A stretch of 16,257 nucleotides of DNA from contig CALVQZ010000121.1 of NCBI GenBank assembly GCA_944358275.1, positions 1 to 16,257 of the forward strand, in the 5' to 3' direction. The stretch is from an uncultured Bacilli bacterium (GTDB lineage: Bacteria; Bacillota_I; Bacilli_A; RF39; UBA660). The translations under genes and the position numbers were made by a program. This document shows positions 14,142 to 16,257 of this stretch, piece after piece. How positions within the stretch are numbered: position 1 is the first letter of the stretch; each line of letters begins with the position of its first letter. Under the pieces are notes generated by a model that saw only the letters and a program-made list of their open reading frames with translations, ran no database searches and was not told the DNA's origin.

Positions 14142-15785
14142 GTGAGTAAGATAAAAATTTTTAGTTTGGGTGGATTAAATGAAAACTCAAAAAATATGTA
14201 TATAGTAGAAGTAAATGAAGATATATTTGTATTTGATGCAGGGCTTAAATATGCTGATGATAAGTTGTTGGGAGTAGATTATATTATTCCAGATTATAAT
14301 TACATAAAGAAAAATATAAGAAAGGTAAAAGGAATATTCATATCCCATGCGCATACAGAACAAATTGGTGCATTAAAAAATATATTAGTAGATGTGCCTA
14401 ATATAAAAGTATTTGGGTCTAAATTTACTATTGATTTTATAAGGAGAATGTTAATAGAAGCAGGAATTAAAGATGCTAATTTAGTAGAAATTTCTGCTCA
14501 TAAAAAGATAAATTTTGGTAGTGTAAGTATTTTTCCAATTGGATTAACACATTCTGTGCCAGATAATGTTGGTTATGTAATGAATACAGAAGATGGTGCA
14601 ATCGTATATACTGGTAATTTTGTGTTTGATCCAACAATGAGAGGTGCATTTAAAACAGATATAGGCAAATTAGCATACGTTGGGAAACAAGGTGTTTTAT
14701 GCCTTATGAGTGAGTCATTGTATGCCGATAAAAAAGGTTATACAAGCCCAAATCATAGAGTAGCAGGTGTAATTAAAGAAGCGCTAATAAGAAGAGAAAA
14801 TAGGATAATATTTAATATTTTTTCAAACAATGTGGGTCGAGTTCAAGAATTGTTTGAAGAAGTATCTAAGACACATAGAAAAATAATAATAATGGGTAAA
14901 TCTCTTCAAAGTACTGTAAAATATCTTCTTGAAAACAAATATTTATTTATAAGCAAAGAGCAAATTGGTGATTTAACAAATCTTGATGATAGAGATGCAG
15001 TTATATTGACAGCAACCGATAATGAAAGACCTTTTTCTAATTTAGAAAGAATTGTCAATGGGTATGATAAATATATAAGATTAAAACCAAGTGATACAGT
15101 ATTTTTCTTGGATTCAATAACTGATTCTGTTGAAAAAAATGCAGTTAGAATAATGGATGAAATTTCAAGAAAAGGAGTAGAAGTTATTACACTTCCTAAA
15201 AATAGTATTAGCTATCATGCATCTTCTGAAGATTTAATGCTTATGCTAGATTTAATAAATCCAAAATACTATATGCCAATAATAGGTGAATATAGGCATC
15301 AAGTTGCTAATGCGGATATTGCATATAAATTGGGAATACCTAAAGAAAATATTCTTTTAAAACAAAATGGAGATGTTGTTACATTTCTTGATGGTAAATT
15401 AGTGGCGAATAATGAACATATTGAAGTTAGTGATATAATGATTGATGGTACATCTAGTGAGGATATTGGAGAGTTAGTACTTAAAGATAGAGAAATGCTT
15501 AGCGATAATGGAATAGTAGTAGTATGTGCTACATTAGATAAGAAATCTAAACAAGTTTTAGCGGGGCCATCAATACTTACAAGAGGGTTTGTGTACGTCA
15601 AGGATAGTGCTGATTTGATTAGTGAGATAGAAAGAATATCATTAGAAAAAATATTGGAAAATACTAGCAATAATTATGTAGAATACAATAAAATTAAAAA
15701 TAGCATTAGAGAAGAAGTCGGTAAATATTTGTATTTAGAAACAGAATGTAAGCCTATGATAATAACTGTTATACAAGAAATTTAA
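14142..15785 (+). CDS. RNase J-family protein, J2-like, with degenerate metal site
   Basis: RNase J proteins are metallo-beta-lactamase/beta-CASP ribonucleases in mRNA decay and rRNA processing; Firmicutes often pair active J1 with weakly active J2. This 547-residue protein starts at GTG 14142 with AGAGGAGG seven bases upstream. The N-terminus (KIFSLGGLNENSKNMYIVE) and the segments FDAGLKY, GVDYIIPDY, THSVPDNVGYV and MGKSLQ follow RNase J throughout. The metal site is altered: the usual H-x-H-x-D-H reads H69-A-H71-T-E-Q74, the Asp of the T-G-D motif is N159, and the His of P-I-H-G-E-Y is I381. H137 and the phosphate-site-type H359 (SYHASSED) remain. The C-terminal domain is present. Poor or absent activity, and a partner role with a true J1 encoded elsewhere, is the likely reading. 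It is a single-gene unit downstream of the insertion sequence. Confidence 0.88.
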   Translation: MSKIKIFSLGGLNENSKNMYIVEVNEDIFVFDAGLKYADDKLLGVDYIIPDYNYIKKNIRKVKGIFISHAHTEQIGALKNILVDVPNIKVFGSKFTIDFIRRMLIEAGIKDANLVEISAHKKINFGSVSIFPIGLTHSVPDNVGYVMNTEDGAIVYTGNFVFDPTMRGAFKTDIGKLAYVGKQGVLCLMSESLYADKKGYTSPNHRVAGVIKEALIRRENRIIFNIFSNNVGRVQELFEEVSKTHRKIIIMGKSLQSTVKYLLENKYLFISKEQIGDLTNLDDRDAVILTATDNERPFSNLERIVNGYDKYIRLKPSDTVFFLDSITDSVEKNAVRIMDEISRKGVEVITLPKNSISYHASSEDLMLMLDLINPKYYMPIIGEYRHQVANADIAYKLGIPKENILLKQNGDVVTFLDGKLVANNEHIEVSDIMIDGTSSEDIGELVLKDREMLSDNGIVVVCATLDKKSKQVLAGPSILTRGFVYVKDSADLISEIERISLEKILENTSNNYVEYNKIKNSIREEVGKYLYLETECKPMIITVIQEI

Positions 15786-15824
15786 TAGTAAAATATTTGT
15801 TATTATTCAGTTATTTACAGTTGA

Positions 15825-15849
15825 TTTATTCTTTAAATAAAATTTTTTT
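15825..15849 (+). terminator. Weak candidate terminator after the RNase J-family gene
   Basis: TTTATT (15825-15830) and AATAAA (15836-15841) form a 6-bp AT-only stem, followed by T7 at 15843-15849. The stem is weak, but its position after the stop codon fits. Confidence 0.4.
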
Positions 15850-15869
15850 GAGTATTGTTATAAATGTTA

Positions 15870-15898
15870 TTGACAAAGTAAGGACAATATATTATTAT
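15870..15898 (+). promoter_or_regulatory. Consensus promoter in the intergenic region
   Basis: TTGACA (15870-15875), a 17-base spacer and TATTAT (15893-15898) predict a start near 15905. No coding region begins until 16149, and a terminator-like hairpin comes first, so the product may be a short RNA or a regulated leader. Confidence 0.6.
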
Positions 15899-15904
15899 TT
15901 TATT

Positions 15905-15997
15905 GTACAGATGATAAGTTTGTACACACTCTTACCGTTTTATGTGAGAGTGAATTCAACCAAAACCCCCTGAAGGAGCGCATAGCGCTCCATTTTT
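15905..15997 (+). ncRNA. Candidate small RNA or leader RNA of about 90 nt
   Basis: Between the promoter above and a terminator-like hairpin there is no open reading frame of note. The predicted RNA has a 9-bp stem (CACTCTTAC 15927-15935, GTGAGAGTG 15944-15952, one wobble, 8-base loop), a single-stranded stretch with a C5 run, and a closing GC-rich hairpin with a T-tract. It resembles no RNA family I know: not SRP RNA, preQ1 or fluoride riboswitch. The limits are inferred only from promoter and hairpin positions. Confidence 0.35.
15975..15997 (+). terminator. GC-rich hairpin with T-tract
   Basis: GGAGCGC (15975-15981) and GCGCTCC (15985-15991) pair perfectly around ATA and are followed by A-TTTTT. 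In this AT-rich window it is the most GC-rich stem, and it is a good intrinsic terminator for the transcript starting near 15905. Confidence 0.65.
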
Positions 15998-16037
15998 GTT
16001 TGTTTATAAGGGTTTGTGAGTGTCTAATATTGCTTTG

Positions 16038-16055
16038 GGTGGCAATTAGGTGGCA
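16038..16055 (+). repeat. GGTGGCA direct repeats spaced by 11 bp
   Basis: GGTGGCA occurs at 16038-16044 and 16049-16055, about one helical turn apart. Such phased repeats are typical of protein-binding sites, for example arm sites of a tyrosine recombinase, but no integrase gene is in view to support this. Confidence 0.45.
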
Positions 16056-16112
16056 TTTTTCACTATTTTTCTTATAAAATCATTGAAAAAATGATAAAAA
16101 ACATGATTTTTA

Positions 16113-16121
16113 TGTTAAAAT
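16113..16121 (+). promoter_or_regulatory. Possible extended -10 promoter for the last gene
   Basis: TGT-TAAAAT at 16113-16121 lies 27 bases before the start codon of the final gene. No strong -35 is seen. AAAATCAT (16076-16083) and ATGATTTT (16103-16110) form an inverted repeat just upstream that could be an operator. Confidence 0.35.
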
Positions 16122-16148
16122 AATTAGTGAAAGATTAGGAGGTTTTGT

Positions 16149-16257
16149 ATGAATAAAAGGCAAAATAAAAACAAGGTAGATATTGAAGCAAAATTATTTA
16201 TGTATCTATTACATTTAAAAGAAGAAAAAATTAAAGAATACTCATTTGAAGAATGTG
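16149..16257 (+). CDS. Unknown protein, N-terminal part, runs off the window
   Basis: An open frame starts at ATG 16149 with a good AGGAGG (16138-16143) upstream and stays open to the window end, giving 36 residues. It begins MNKRQNKNKVDIEAKLFMYL and continues as a lysine/glutamate-rich amphipathic helix (LLHLKEEKIKEYSFEEC). There is no signal peptide. I do not recognise the family from this fragment. The GC-richer, repeat-bearing region before it could be the edge of an integrated element, in which case this gene would be its first, but that is conjecture. Confidence 0.7.
   Translation, partial: MNKRQNKNKVDIEAKLFMYLLHLKEEKIKEYSFEEC

Noticed and set aside
15905..15997. SRP RNA, preQ1 or fluoride riboswitch
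   Set aside because: The diagnostic loops and conserved cores of these RNAs are not present.

Overview
This is a very AT-rich window from a low-GC Gram-positive bacterium. Gene content points to the Bacilli/Mollicutes-like side of the Firmicutes: a Bacillus-type DnaE, EzrA, an RNase J-family protein, DUF1292, and alaS next to ruvX. TGA is a real stop codon here (it ends xseA, xseB and alaS inside ATGA overlaps) and Trp is read from TGG, so this is not a Mycoplasma-type genetic code. My guess is an uncultured gut Bacilli lineage such as RF39 or a relative; this is inference from style and gene order, not a database match.

Positions 1-780 hold the 3' end of a DUF2207-like membrane protein that looks frameshifted twice, then a convergent, very short rpmB (ribosomal protein bL28) with its own promoter. 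The two 3' ends share one bidirectional terminator. Positions 783-8371 are core information processing: dnaE, then xseA-xseB-alaS-ruvX, in which each gene overlaps the next by ATGA. A Fic-domain gene (8389-9377) sits between ruvX and the DUF1292 gene. It is split by a probable one-base deletion in an A7 tract. A terminator follows DUF1292, then ezrA (division) and a secreted or anchored protein resembling a degenerate polysaccharide deacetylase.

Positions about 12509-14041 are an IS30-family insertion sequence on the minus strand. Its transposase reading frame is interrupted by one in-frame TGA between the second and third catalytic residues. Symmetric imperfect inverted ends and a 15-bp exact flanking direct repeat suggest its boundaries. 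The element also carries several copies of a 19-bp motif and a strong stem-loop beside the transposase stop.

Downstream is an RNase J-family protein that has lost several metal ligands, so it looks like a J2-type or non-catalytic paralogue. After it lies a 363-base gene-free stretch with a consensus promoter, a hairpin and a GC-rich terminator (a candidate small RNA or leader of about 90 nt), plus direct repeats that could be recombinase sites. A new gene of unknown function begins at 16149 and runs off the window.

The observations most worth a second look are the split Fic gene, whose open part lacks the autoinhibitory motif; the IS30 element with a long apparent target duplication; the metal-ligand losses in the RNase J protein; and the promoter-hairpin-terminator unit at 15870-15997.
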